Shown here piece by piece: positions 21,201 through 36,200 of a DNA stretch of 64,000 nucleotides. The position numbers were made by a program, and so were the translations under genes. The stretch is taken from contig NC_087105.1 in assembly GCF_963855985.1 (NCBI RefSeq), positions 3,908,501 to 3,972,500 of the forward strand, written 5' to 3'. The DNA is from Ostrinia nubilalis. Taxonomy: Eukaryota; Arthropoda; Insecta; Lepidoptera; Crambidae. Positions within the stretch are counted from its first letter, which is position 1. The number at the start of each line of letters is the position of its first letter. The notes under the pieces were generated by a model. That model was not told the origin of the DNA. It saw only the letters and a list, made by a program, of their open reading frames with translations, and searched no databases.

Positions 21201-24200
21201 ATAACCGTTTGAGGTATATTTATGAAATTTGAAGCTGATGTACATCTTGCAAGTCTCAATACATGAGCCAAATTTGAAGTGTTAATGCACAGTAGTTTTT
21301 GAATGATGAGGAGTCAAAAGTGGCTCTAATTGGTTCGTCTAAATATACGCACGGTGCAGTCCCCTCCATGGAACTAGGCTTAACATGCTTCCGCATGTCT
21401 ATAGTGTTTGCTCAATGTTGATTTAGTCGATTTTCTCCTGTAAGGAACATGTAAGACAACAATAAAATTTCCAATTTTACAGACCTTCTAGAGCAGATGC
21501 CGCAAGAACTATACAAGATATAGAAAAACTTGACGGTCTCACCTGTAGCAAATTGAATAAGCTTTTTTTGGTTCATAGTAGTCATGTCACTAGGACGCAT
21601 AGTTTCCGAGGATTAAGCGAAAAACCGAAAAGTGGTACCTTTAAACCCCCCTCTCCCCGCCGGCTCAAGGGCTAAGGGCGGGGACTTTTGCTATGTTCAC
21701 CTCCTAACTAGGCTAAATAAAGTCCCGAGGTCAGAAATTGTGTTCCACGGATTTCTCTCTACACCATCGTTAAGGCATTCATTGACTGGACTATTCTTCT
21801 ATTGAATTTTATAGTGGCAGAAATATTGTTATAGGATTTACCTGAAAAAATTGTAATTCTAATAGATCCTTAGATGACTATGTTTCGATGCACAGACATT
21901 CAAATGTACACTATTGAAAAACAGTAACATAATTTTAGTTAACTTTTCTTCATAATACGGTTAATTTTACTTATCATCTTAACTAAACACCGTTAATTAC
22001 AGTATCTAATCGAAATTACCTTATCAATTTGCAAACTCTTTTAAAGTAACCGTTGATGCGGGAGATGTGACTAGCTTAAGAAGAATGGGCGTTTCAAATC
22101 GCTTCTGATGGAAGATAATAAATTATCGAAATTATTCTTAAACGTCTCCGATAAGGTATCGTTTTATAAACTCGATTGCGTAATCGATTGTGTAATGGTT
22201 GCTTACACGAGTTCAGGCGATTACTGCAACATTGTTAAGGTTCTGCTCGCTTACATCTAGCGGACAGGAAAAGTAAAAGCCAACTGATGCGATAGTACGA
22301 TATTTACTGCTACACTCCACGGAAAGCAAGTAATCATGTAAACATGGAGTAATAAATGATTTATGATTATGACAGTTACTGCAACCGACTATAAATTATG
22401 TATGAGACAACGATGAATAAAATCCAATAAATAAAATATAAGATAATTAATAAACCATGTCTCTAATAGAAATTCCCTTGTAATAAACCATTTAAAATAA
22501 AGCTTCAAAAACGCGGAATTACATCCAGCTCTCCTGAAAACTTCCACGTTCCCGCTCCGCTTAACGCTTCGTTTATGAAACGTAACATAGGCTTGTAGCT
22601 GTCCGGTCTTAGTCGTCAAGCAAAAAGGTGGGTTGCCGATAAATTTCGCAAATGTCTCCACATCTACTGCGTAATACAAGCATCTTGTAAGCAACGCACA
22701 TACCTAACTAACGATGCTGGTTTATTAATAATCGTTTGTTGCACAAATACTTGCGAGGTGGTCAGCCAAAACAATTTATTGGAATTCGGGCACGGTTAGA
22801 TAAAAACTAAAGAATACAGATGCAGGCATCGTCTTATTTCCTGTCAATCAAAGTTTTGATTCAAGTAGAGATTATTCAATGGTTAGTTTTAAACCATCAT
22901 CAAGCCGGTAAGTCCGGGAACACAGACAATCTGAACTGAAATACCTGCCAAAATAAAAACCGGTATCTTTTCAATCATACTTGTTGTCTTATAACATCAG
23001 TTTTTTATCAATTTTCTTTTTTTAGAAAAATATATATATTTTACTATATTTACACAACTTCCGTGTGAATCACATTCCATGTCAGTTATGTTAGTTTCAA
23101 GTTTCTAGTTTACTGCTCGGTTATCTCTACATTTGCGCCAATGCGTGACATTTCGCACTTTCCTTAGTCCATTAGACGGTCTATTCATATTTACTCTAAA
23201 CTTCACAGTAAGAAGTCTGTCTAGGTTATATTTAAGGTAATGTGTAATCTGTTGAATTTATTCTACCTTGTTACTTGTTCCTAAGCGTTTTTGCTGTAGA
23301 TTTCAAATAAAAATTTTACTTTCGTACTCTTGTAAACGGTAATTTAGTCTTAGAATGACGTTCAATCACAGACACAGTCAATCCCAATGACCCAAAAGTC
23401 TAGTGACTTGAATTTAACCAGACCTTGTGCTAGTGAGGGAAAGGACTTGGGCGTCATTAGCACGATTCCCATGGGGGTCCTAATGAGCACCACAAACAGC
23501 TTCACGCTCTGGCGGGCCGCACCGTTGCGCGCTCCAGGAGTGTGTGACGTCACCGTCGACGGCGTCGGTGGCTGCGCACGGGCACCGGGCACGTGGGCTC
23601 GCGGAGGCCTCGGGCGCATCGAAAGTGAGACCACGGGCGCGCGCGCGGGGGGACAACCACGGTCGACGACCCGCGCATCCAACCAATCCGCACTTGGTAC
23701 AACACCGTCGCATTGTTTTAACATCCCATAGCTTACACTACCGCCGCACTAACGTCTCACTCATTGAAACGTTTAGAACCGGACTCCGTATTCGATACGG
23801 ATACTTTATACATTCCTCGATTCAGAGTAGCTTGCCACTCCAGTGTTAGGCAACACGTCATGGCAACGTCACAATTACGAGACAACTTTACTCGTAGTGA
23901 GCCTCAGTTCACACGGAAAAATCACTGTTTAATTACTGAAGTTAGACCTGTATTGTATACGCTATGTAGGTATGTCATAATCTCATTATAATTGGCAATA
24001 TAAATATAGAAAGTTATGCTCCATCTTGCAATTACCTGAGCGGAAGCGAAGCAGGTGAAGCGAGTATCCTTTCCGTAGTCGCGTCACTGCTAACAGAATC
24101 GTTCGTAACACCCACATTCGACATGAACTCTAATTAACCCATACATGATAGCATCCCTTTATTTATTTATTTATTTTATTTATTTATTAATAGGTACAGT

Positions 24201-27200
24201 TACAGTACATAGAATACTACTTATTTAGTAAAAAATACAGGTACAAATCACTTACAAATCTCTGGACCAATTACAACTGCACACAACTATGCCTAATAAC
24301 TTAAGTGCTTAGATAAAACAACAAAAACTATACTTATACTTTGGCAGATATTTGTTTGTCTTTAGATAACTTTCTCATCATAGTCTGCCGTCATTCCGTC
24401 ATAAGCAAATTGTATCTGATGCTGTTCAATACGACCGATTACTCCAAGGAGTGTGATATAATCAGATTTTTTTCTATCAATATTATCAATCGACGTTAAT
24501 TATGTCGAATCGTTTAGGAAGTTATTGCGCTAGTTTCCAAGGTCGTTCAGTTTGAGGCTCTGCAGGTGTTCTGCTAGACGTAGTATAACACTACATAGTA
24601 GTATGTGAAATTACATCTTCTGGACACGGCTAGGTAACCAAGCATCTGCTGCTCCTTCAGGATTTACTTCCTGAAATTGTAAAATGTGAGCTTTCACTAA
24701 TGTTTAACATCCTACTAATATTATAATTGTTAAAGTTTGGATGTCTGGATGTTTGTTACTCTTTCACGCAAAAACTACCGAACGGATTTTCATGAAACTT
24801 TACAGTATTATTGTAGTGCCAGAATTAACATGTAGGCTATAAATAATTTATGACGATCTGTGATGCCGCGGGCAAAAGCTTGTATCCAATAATATTGTTT
24901 TGCTCAAAATTGCAATGGTGTTAATAAGGTCTTCGGAATCCCACCAGTTGGCTTGAGTGTTAATCTGTGTCAGAGAGAAAATTCCAGGTTATATTGTTTA
25001 TTTATGTTCTACGCTGTCATATCAACTGATTCGAAAACCACAAATTAGTCAGACCATGACGTTATAGCATTGGGCCTTTTGTACCAGCGGCTATGTTTAA
25101 CTTCAAAGCTTTAATACATATTTCCTGACATGATTTATAACGTGACAATTTGATCCTGTATATTTTTTGCATTGCGAATGTATCAGAGCAGGCGAGAAAA
25201 GTGTAAGATAGAGAGTTGCAAAGACCACCAGTTGAGTCCAAATTGCCAGCGTCTTTATTCGAGGACATACTTGTCTGGGTCCCCTCATAATTGACCCACT
25301 TTAAAAGAGACACAACACACGTTACTGTTAAAGTAGGTTTTGCAAACGCTTTATTCAAGGACGATGTTTGGGGCTCTGCAGGTGTCGCCCGTTAACCCTT
25401 TTATGTGCCGTGTACCCAACCGATTCTATGTGCTCATGGTTAGGGTTACCACAAATAAAGCTAAGTTGTTTTTATTACCGCTTCATGGTGTTATAATAAC
25501 GTAAAAGATGTAATATGATGGTCCGTCTCTGCACAGGGTACAAGTTTTTTGAATTTGTTATTGTTTGTGTGTATTTTTATTTTCGAACCCGTTTAATATG
25601 GACTTTTAAAATTGTCTGAAATAAAGAATTTTATTATTATTATCTCTTTATTCAATTTCCTTCTTATTTTTAATATTTTCGCTCACGCATCCAGTTTACG
25701 TACGGATGCGAATATTATAAGTCCTTAAATTTTTCTGTCCCTTGTAATGATTCATGTTTACTGTCCATTATGTTGTCAGTATTTGCATAGAAAAGTTGAT
25801 GGGGTCCTTCTTATCCGCGCACATGCCTTTTGTGTGGTGTCTCTACCGGTACTCGCGGCTCGCGTTTGTATGGACGGGCACGCGAGCGTAGGACGCGCGG
25901 TCGTTATTCAACAGTTTTGAATGGAACAGCTCAGGTCTGTAATGATTATTTCATTACTTTTGATAGTGAAATCCCAAGATCGACTAATCATCTACGACCA
26001 TTGATATTTTGTGGTGTCTCTCCCTCATGTAAACAACGCCCATGCTTCCTGAATCCTGATATTCGAAATGTTAGAAGATGGCATGGGGAAAATGTCGGCC
26101 GGCGCATTGTAGAGCTAGAGTAATGTATGAAGGTTTTCTGTTAGTTCAGGTGTGATGAATTAAAATTACAGCAGATGAAACCACATTATACATGTCAAGC
26201 TATCATATCATACCCAAATGTGGATTTAAACTCAATCAAATTTTCTAACTACCAAAAAATCACCGTTTCACCTTAACGTCGTTCAAAGCAAACTTAACAT
26301 CTCTAGCTACTTTAAAAAAGAAGATGGCTTGTGTCGGTCTGCTGCTGTAGAAAAGCCTATATTTGCAAATAATTTTGTATCATTGGAAGTTAATAATTTA
26401 ATTACTGAGTGTCGTCACCTGTTGCCTTAACTCGAAGCAGACGGGCCACCTAACAGCGTCAGTTTATCATTTGATTAACAAATAATGTTACGAAATCTCA
26501 GGGGAACTAAACATTTATAGGATCCTCGCAGTGGCTTATGGCTGTCTATTCTCTATCACCTGTTGCGCGTGCGTTGGAGAGAGAGCATACTGCCTTTACC
26601 TCCACTGTGGCATTTCCTAAACCGAGTTCGAAGCAGACGGGTCGCCGAGCAACACCGTTAGCTCGGAGATGGCAATGAATGTGTATCATTAGTACACTTA
26701 CTTGCTTAGTATGCTTTCCTTTGTAATTCATTTAGGACGTAACTGTTTCTTTATCGGCTATTCTTTCTAATGACGGCACTCAGTGGGATATCAGTCGAGC
26801 ACAATCACTTAACTTTTTTTCAATCGTGAACCTAAAAGCTTCGTTAGTTTCAGTTTCAGCTAAGCCGATTTACAGTGTTTTAGTGTCAATTAGGTAGTTT
26901 ACTAACCTAGACCGACATACAAGTTAAAGTCACGATTGCTATGGCGTGTCGCGTATCGCGGCCCAAGTGGATTGAGGGAGCTTTTGCTCCATAGCGACTT
27001 GGCAATTGTATGTACAACCAGAAAGATTTTATCCCCAGGCCGAGTTGACCACATAGGACCTTGTTAAAGTGAGCCGGCATCGTGTCATTAGAGGGCGTGA
27101 ATATTTAAACGGAGTCGGCGGGAACGGTCCGCGGTCCCGCTCGCCCGGCTCCCGCGTGTTATAGGACTTCGGGGATTACCTTCTCATTGAATTAATCCTG

Positions 27201-30200
27201 TTTGCTGATGAAAAAGCCGCCACTGAACAACATTTCCCCTGAACTGGCGACTCGGAGCCGTGTAAACACTCGTAACGTGCCATGAGCAATGATATTTTCA
27301 TTTGCACTTGCCAAGTTTAGAATGTTTGTAAACAAAGCCGGCCCCCAAGCAATCTTGCCAGCCTGTCTATCGATTGCACTCGAGCTATGTCCCATTGACT
27401 TGTGTAAACATTGTCGTAACATAATCGTAGAGTCATGTGTCAATGACGATTATGGATATAATGATGAAATCGAAACTTTTCGCACTGTACATACTTAGCC
27501 GCGGACCGTGCGATCACGCACGATCTGGTCCATTGTTTCCTCGGGCCAGCGTTACGCAATCAAGAGGGGTCATTTTGTCCGCGCCCAAAAGTCGCACCCG
27601 CGAAGTGGAGAACAGTCATATCCTATCGATTTGTTAAGATGGCGTGCGGGTGGTAGGGGGTGGTGGGGGAGGGTGGCGCGGCACGAGGGCGGCCGCAGCC
27701 TCCGCGCGGCGCAGCGTGCAGCCTCGCTTGCACCTGCCGGCAACGCAACCGCGACACACTAGCGACATCGTTCGCGACGCATATGTAATGACACCGCCTT
27801 GCACTAATCCGCCGAGATGACGCTCTAATGGTATACAAATACACGGGATTTGCCTTATACGATGTGTTACTCGCATGCAACACCTGATCGGTCAATGACT
27901 AGAGCGAGCCGTCTGGTAGAGTTAATCTCGTTTTAACATAACAACATGGTGGAGAGTAAATAAAGAACATCGCATCGTTGCGTCCGCGCTGACTCATTGC
28001 GGTCATGTCCAGTCCAATAGCCCCGATGCTGCGAATGCTTAATTTGTTTAAGTCGAATTAAACAATATGTACTTACCAAAATTAATTTCTTTTTCATAAT
28101 CACGTTACAATATCAAAGGATTAACATAAGTCATTAACTTGGGATTGATAGGGCTCTTTGATTTCAGGGCTACTTAAAATAAGATTCTCCGAAATTCTCT
28201 AATAATCATGTTTCATACAAATCAACCGTAACTATCTTTTACCGTTAATTAAGCTCTTTAATTAGGTTCAAGGTAAATCACAAACTGGTATGTTTGTCAA
28301 AAACGTAACATTTGATTTTCCAAATCCTACTTATCCTATCGTTTTGTGATCGACAGTTCGACACCGATGATGTAACCAGCTCTAGAAGGCTAAATTTTGC
28401 GTAATTGTGTCCTTTACCTGTCTCATGCATTTTAAGACATGACTGTAATGAAATTCTTACCTCTTCGGTTATGAACCTGCTGTAATGAATTTGAAAAGAA
28501 TCTTGTTTCCAACCCGATTTTTACATAAGATAGGTAATGTAGTTTTGTTCGTGCGACATGATATAAAACAAAACCATCAAGCAAAATGCACTCCTACATT
28601 AGTTAGTCATTCCACAAGTAAATAATACCTGATGCACCTGGCTCTGTGTTAAGCAATGAATGGTTAATTTTTTCCGCAGCAGATTGACGTCGCGTTGGGA
28701 CTTGAGTGTTAAATAATAAAACACTTCGGTCACTGGTTCGATCTCGATCCCACTTTATGAAGAAGATGCGCAACAGTTTGTCTTCAAGCTCAGACTGTAG
28801 GGTCACCAAGTGCCAGAAAAATTCACGACCATAATATTTTATGTCGATATTGATCCACGAATTTAATTCATAAAGGAGATAATAGAATCTCCTTATTTTT
28901 GATGAAGAGATGAAGTTAAGAGCCATTTCACAAAAATATTCCGCGCGAATTTAGGTAAAAGCTGTCAACGCATCGTCAAAAGAGTAAAAAGAACGCTGAA
29001 ATGGACAAAAAAATCTTGAGCCGTGACCGTATTAAGACTTGATTTAAGTTATTAATTTTAAGGTAGAATGAGGTATTCAAACTTGATAAATTAATTTAAA
29101 TTTTTAATAGAGTTTAATAAGTCTTTTATATTTCGATTCATAATGAAACACGAATAGGTATAATATGTAAAATATATATTAAGTACAAAATAAAGACAGT
29201 CACATAGTGAAAAAAAAATCTGCCCCCTTACAGCTCCATCATTGGGCCCTGGATACGAAATATTCGTCAAGGCGAATCACACAAGCCCAAACTCCATAGG
29301 GTTCTATTGTTTTGTTACGGAGGTGGCCATTGCATCTCCTCCAGACCCATTATCAGACAGAGCTAAGAAAGAAATAAATAAATATTATTATAAGTAAACA
29401 AATAACTAAAATAATTCATCTTACTATCTTACTTCTTACTAGTCTTACTAATATTATAAATACGAAAGTTTGTGTGGAAGTCTGGATGTTTGTTACACTT
29501 TCACGCAAAAACTACTGAACAGATTTTGATGAAATTTTACAGTACAGTACAGCAGTACTAGGCAGTCTGTGTTCAACTATCACTCGGGTCGGAAGTTCCT
29601 ATCGCAAGACCTTTGGTTCACTCAGTTCCGATACGACTCTAGTACTGTGTGTAATTATTTTCGTGAATACACTGAATTTATTAATTTCTACGAGTGGATT
29701 TCATTTTGCCTGAGACCTACGCCATGAACCCTGAACCAGAAGACCCTGTCGCCAGCGACAGCGACGCTCATCCATCCCTGGCTTCGACCAGAATAACAAT
29801 GTTAGGCTATAATTTATGACGATCTGTGACAAACTAAATTTCAAGCGGGTGAAGCCGCGGGCAATACTACATATTTCATACTAGCTTTTTGCCCGCGACT
29901 TCTTCTGCGATGAAGTGGAAAATGGTTCTAATAGAATTAAAATATTCTAAGAAAATTAATTTTGTTAAAATAAATGATTATATTTTTTGATTAAAATCTA
30001 CAAATTATTATGTTTAAATATTTGAATACTTACAAAATTATGAGATCTTTCTAAAACAAAATTAAAACACTACACCTGCCGCAGATTTCTTTGTAAACAA
30101 TGTTTTTTTGGTTTTTCCTTCAGGTGCTAAAATCACCAGGCTATTGTGTGCGCATACTCTGGAGTATGCCACATACAACTGGTCGTCGGAGAAGCATAGA

Positions 30201-33200
30201 TTTCCATTAAGTCTACTCCCGCTACCATATGGAACTCCGCTAAAACTCGTGAGGGCGCCAACACTTGCTTTTTATCGAAAATTAGTATGAGCAGCTGCGC
30301 ACGCGGTTGCCCGTTGCAGGCTCTATGCAACCACATTATATTTTTAAACCGTGGTCCCTAAGCATGAGATGGGAAACTGCACTCTCTTGAATTATCTTGA
30401 ATTTGATGGTGTTAGGGGAATCCTAGGAATGAATACAGACTTTCCAATGGAATCTCCTCATCAATATTGCGAAATTGCGAGTTGCAATGCAATGTTACGT
30501 TTTCACTTGTTATTTTATTGTAATCTGACCTTGATTTTTCAAACACGTGTCAAAAAAAAAAAATCAAAAGTACTAAGGAATATTTCATTGATATCAACTT
30601 AGAAACAAGCACAGATCACAGAAACTAAAGGGAAATGTGACAAGGGACAAATTGGAACATATTGCTTGTGAAAGCAATGATGACAGTAGCGACGTCATTA
30701 TGTAAACAGTTTATATTGCTTGCATAGTACTAAAGATTATTCGAACGTTGAATACTGATACCGCAGTGGATAATGAGCACATAATTTGATTTCTTTGTGT
30801 GTGTGAATTTCTAATACGACACTGAGTTTCGAACTCAGCGCATTACTTAGCATCTCTCTATATTTCTATGGAACCAAGTTATCTCCAAAATAACATTCCA
30901 CACCTTTTTAACATAGTCAGGTAATAATTTTAATAAAATACGAAGCACGTCATCTATCAATAGGATATAATTATGTATATTTTAGAAGTTAATAAATTAT
31001 GCATAAAATATAAACACTAGAAGTTTAGTTAAATCGTAGAATTTCTGAAAAACAAGTACTAAAATCGTACGAAAAAAAAGTATTAATATGACGTTATCTA
31101 ATTTATTTATTAAACGTCGAATTTTATCAAAGATTTTGTACTATAGTTTTTGAAAATATTTTATAGCCTACATAGAAAAAAAATTAGGATTTTTTTTCGG
31201 AGCTATTGCCTCCAAACAAACAAACAAACAATTAAATCTTTCCTCTTTTATTAGTATAGATTTAACAACAAAGCTTCCCTCTCGAAACAAATGCTTCTTT
31301 TTGTTCTTCACGAAACAAAACTCAAAGCGGATAAATAAATAAACAAATCTTTGAACAATTTCACAGCGCCATCTAGTCCAAAAGTAGGCAACCAATATGC
31401 TTGTGTTAAGGGTGCTAGCATAATGGATATACTTTTTTATAATTTATTTATTAAATTAAATACATGGTACCTACATATTATACATAGTTACACCCAGATC
31501 CGTCAAAGAAATTAAAATTCATCATTTCAATTTCTGCTCGGCCGGCCGACTCGAAACAGCCTCTCGGCATAGTATCAAATGTATTTGGTCGCCGTACAAA
31601 TCACCGCTTTACGACACGAACGCACGTAAACGTCACGGCGGGAAAAATGACACAGGTCCTGCCTTGACGGGCGCTCGCGCCATACTAATCGATGTCGGCT
31701 TGCGCATTGTAATTTATACTGATATTCACATCAATATTTTGACAAAGTGGTTACTAATATTTAAACAATAACTGTAGAAATCAATTCTACAATGAATATT
31801 CTTTATTTTGGGATACTTTTATTGCAGTTATTGCTGTGTTTTTAAACCAAAAACCACGATCAAAATGTGACGTTAATCTTCAAATTTGCCAAATTATTTT
31901 TAGATTTTACTCAATAATGGTAATGAAATTCAAGAATCTATTTCATTAATGGACTACAAGAATATATGTCCGATGATTACTATATATTTTTAAGCTTATT
32001 ATATGAGCATAAATAATAGATACAGGACTTTGAAAATGAGTCTGCGGCAATTTTTCCGTAAAATGGTTGTGGGAGATGGGGCACTGTGAATTAAGCAAAA
32101 GAATTTTAGTAAATCCGTTTCATTAATGGTCAACACCAAGGATTGACCTATCTTTCGCAGTTATTAAATAATCTCTGGGTGTTGCTTAAGATAGTAATTC
32201 ATGCTTCCAAAATCTTAGAAATTCGCACGAAAATGTAAAATGGCTCTTAATCAAATTTAATATTTGGGCAAGTTCATTAACCTATAGATTCCACGTGCGT
32301 GTTGGGTGAATAAATTATCAAGGACGTGCCCATGCGTCATTCCATAAAATTACAATCAAAATCGCCGAAACTCACTACCGTTTCTCTAGAGGTGAACAGA
32401 AAAGTATAGTCCTTGCCTTCGACCGGAGGCTGACGACATCGTGTCCATATTTGCATTTTATTTTGAAATGGCGATCCCAAAGATGCAAGGGCTATGTGCC
32501 ATCATCTTCGTTTAAAAGCACATTTGCTGAAAATTGCTGCTGAGGAGCATTTGCTTGTGTGTCACTATCCCACCAGCCTTTCAGCTAGAATCTAGATAGT
32601 AGCGGGCATTTCAATTTCTGGGTCACTGCACATTTTATACCACTAACGTTACTACACCAAACACTATTTACCAGTTATGCATTTCCTGATTGCCTATAAT
32701 GCACAGCACGACTCTACTTTCAGTGAACAGTTGTTTCAGTCAAGTTGCACCTAGTTGTTGAGGACCTGCTTAGTAATTCTGGGGATGAGGTCCGATTATG
32801 CATATCAAATTTTGGAAAACTTACCGTGGGTCAAAAGAAATTAAATCTAACAAACATCCTTAGAAAACAGTGCCGGACGTCCTCCTATGAAGAAGTATTG
32901 ATGATTGAAAAGTGTTGAGAAAGTAAAAAAATAATTGTTTTACAAAAACTCAAATATTGTTCTACGTTGCTTCACTATTAATTTAAAGGTCAACCGCAGT
33001 AGGAACATGTGTCCGCATGGAACCATAGATTAATAGCACTATTATCTCCAAGGAAAACATAGCGTGGTTTGTACTAATAACGATAATTCGACGTTCAATA
33101 TAGTATTTGTGTGCAAACTGAGCGACTCTACCAACAATGCCGATGCATACCCAGCTATTACGAATAAATTGTTGACGTCAGCTAATCCTTGTGTGCGAGT

Positions 33201-36200
33201 TTTTTTAAGTGAAGGTGTGGCTATGCCTTTATCGTTATAAATTTCTTCATGGCATGCTTCAAAGTCATTTTAACCTGAACCAGAATCAATTAGGAGAAAA
33301 ATATTTCATCAAAAGCATTCGACCAAAAGCTTGCAACGAGCATTCATTTGAACTACAAAACTTAACACTAATTAATATAATAGCTAGTTAGAGTTGCAAA
33401 TGTTATCATTTGAGGTAAAATTATGTTACACAATCAAGTTTATTTCAGCTATGGCGGCTCATTAAGTCTTAGTTGTTACAAGCCCACACGGTAGAAGGAA
33501 AAGAATCAGATGCTAATTAAATAATGCCTTATATGTAGTTGTAAAGCTAATTGATTTTTAAATCCAGGAATACATTGTTCCCACAACTATATGAAACACT
33601 TGTCATAATCTATACTAATATTATAAATGCGAAAATGTCTGTCTGTCTCGCTTTCACGCCTAAACCACTGAAACGATTTTGATGAAATTTGGCATAGAGA
33701 TAGTTTGAGTCCCGGGAAATGACATAGGATAGTTTTTATCCCGGTTTTTGAAACAGGGACGCGCGCGATAAAGTTTTTCTGTGACAGACAAAATTCCACG
33801 CGGGGGAAGCCGCGGGCGGAAAGCTAGTACAGTATAGGTAAGATAATTACGTCGTAACTCTCATACATCACACATGATGTTTTTAGATAGTGTCAAAGAG
33901 GTTATCAAATTCACGGAAAAATTGATAAGACAATGTATCTGATGGTACAATGAGTAATGTAACGAGGTAAAGGCCGCATCGACTCTAATTTTAGAATTAA
34001 TTAATTAATGTATTTCGCAAAATATAGAATTTGAATTTTCGTCCGACTTTATAAAATGTAGAGTCCGTACACTCAAGATAATAGATGTGGCATCTTATGT
34101 GGCTGTAATAGGAGCTTTTTTTGCAGTAAAATGTGTAAGTTTTAAGAGTCCCTGCATACTACAGGCTTTTCGTCAGCCGATAGCTTGGTCGGGCTGTTAA
34201 TCAGTATGAACATGTATGGAAGTAAGCACATTACACCAATTTGGTATCGGCCGATTCGTCATACAAATTGGAAGCCAACCAAAGTATAGTCCGAAGGGAG
34301 TCTTATTATGTCAACTCTACTACATTGATGTCATTGGTAAACCGCAGGATTCGTCATTTCAAAGTGGGAGATCTTGCTGTTTGAGACTCTTTTGGAGGTC
34401 CTCGCTGGGGCTTAAGTCCAGCGGTATGGAACTGATGATCATGACTTATTTATGATGATCATCGATGGCACCGACTAATCACACTTTTGTCTATTTTGTT
34501 TCCCCGTTTCGTATGATGCACGTAGGATTGCTCTGTAAGTTAAAAGTTTCGTTATCATACACGTATAAGGCACAATGTTTACCAGTATTTTTTTGTTATT
34601 TATTTTGTAGACCTATATGATCATCATCATTATTATTATTTTGTTCATTATATCATATTGTTATAGACCGTAAACTAAACTAATTAACGTTAACACGCGA
34701 GTCTAATAGTTCGTAATTTAGAATCTAGTGAAAATGTTAAAAATCTGACGTGAAATTGTATTTTTTTTTTCGTTCCTTGACTAAAAAATAACTGGTGAAT
34801 TATCTTGAAATTATGAGCCGAAATTATGATTTAAACGCTTGGTAATGATATAATGAATTTTGATATAATTTAAAGTATATTTCCTTCTGTTCATCATTAT
34901 CATTTTGGAAAATACTTTTTTAATAGTATTTTTGTCTAAAATTAATGAAAGTATTGGTGGCAGCCCTAGGTGCGGTCAAACGGATTTTTCCTTTACGTTA
35001 AAAAGGTGGTTGACCAGTTTATTTTTACACTGCACCGTGATGTTTAATGTTTCTTCCGATAGTATTTATATTGTTTTAACCTGTGCCTTTTGTTACAGTG
35101 GCCCAGTCAGAAGACTCGCCAGTTGCAATGAAACTCAAAAAAATATGCCTTAAGACGCCTGTAGGCGAAGAACAGGCGGCACAAGCAGTCCTAGACCCTG
35201 CGTTAGGTAAGTTGTACTTGCTATACGAATGTTACAGCAAAGATCTTGATGAATGTAGAGTGAGGAACGATTAACAAACCTAAAAAGACAATGCCGGAAA
35301 TTGGCGTCTTTTTTTTTTCGCGCGGCCATCGACCAAACTTTGTTTTTTGATTACAAAATAGTGTAATAAACCAAACTTACTATGACATGTAAACCTCTAA
35401 ACTCAGTCTGAACTGAGTGACGAGCATTAGAAGTTTGATGATTTTCATACTATATTTGCTTTTTGCGCGCAAAGTTTTGTAAGAAATTGCAACAAAATAG
35501 TGAGATTGTATGTGTAAACAAACAATACCATCCATTAAAGGCTCCAGACATCAGTATGGAGCAGAATCAGCGCAATAAAAAAATAGCGCAATATTTTGTT
35601 GCAATTTCTTACAAAACTTGCGCACAAAAAGCAAATCTTGTATGAAAATCATCAAACTTCTAATGCTCGTAACTCAGTTCAGACTGAGCTTAGAGGTATA
35701 CATGCCATAGTAAGTTTGGTTTATTACACTATTTTGTAATCAAAAAACAAAGTTTGGTCGATGGCCGCGCGAAAAAAAAAAGACGCCACTTTCCATACAA
35801 AAACTGGCATTGCCATTTAATAATTATATAAACTTTATAACCCAAACTCTACAATCTACATTCATGAAGATTAGTAGCCTTATTATTTGATTTGTTAGGG
35901 AATCTTCTAAAATATTAGAACATACTAGAGTAGTCTCCTATATCTAGTTTTCCATTGTAAAATACACACATAAACTGTCATAAAAGTAGAATGCTATGGC
36001 AGTTTATATGAGTTAAACACGCTGTTGCTGAATCATGGGCTTACGTAGATTTTCTATGGAAATGCTAACCTATAACCTTGACCCCCATTTGTCATACGCA
36101 TTGTTCGACACCCATTGATTTTAAGGCAGTCTCTTACAAATCATTGAAAAAAGTCGGCCCTTTAAACATAAGCTCTATTTATAGAGCTTCTTCGTTGTGG

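Larger units (their letters stand above)
14393..35098 (+). other. MTA1-like intron 2
   Basis: 20.7 kb. It holds a LINE tail (16590-16806), Helitrons (18914-19151, 24710-24882, 29443-29866, 29881-31260, 33609-33827), the large foldback 20409-21792, and GC-rich islands near 23520-23660, 26930-27160 and 27640-27770. Outside these I recognise no coding sequence; the remaining open frames are short and unlike known proteins. Confidence 0.75.

Noticed and set aside
22389..22694. 101-codon minus-strand open frame, with a similar RSxKRSG word at 47453-47656
   Set aside because: The shared peptide comes from a short repeated DNA word (around AGCGGAGCGG), not from a gene.
23362..23849. Overlapping open frames on both strands (up to 120 codons)
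   Set aside because: They follow a GC-rich stretch with few stops; the peptides are Arg/Pro/Ala-rich, mutually overlapping on both strands and match no family I recognise.
28603..28926. 107-codon minus-strand open frame
   Set aside because: No recognisable domain, no conserved splice context, and composition like the surrounding intron.
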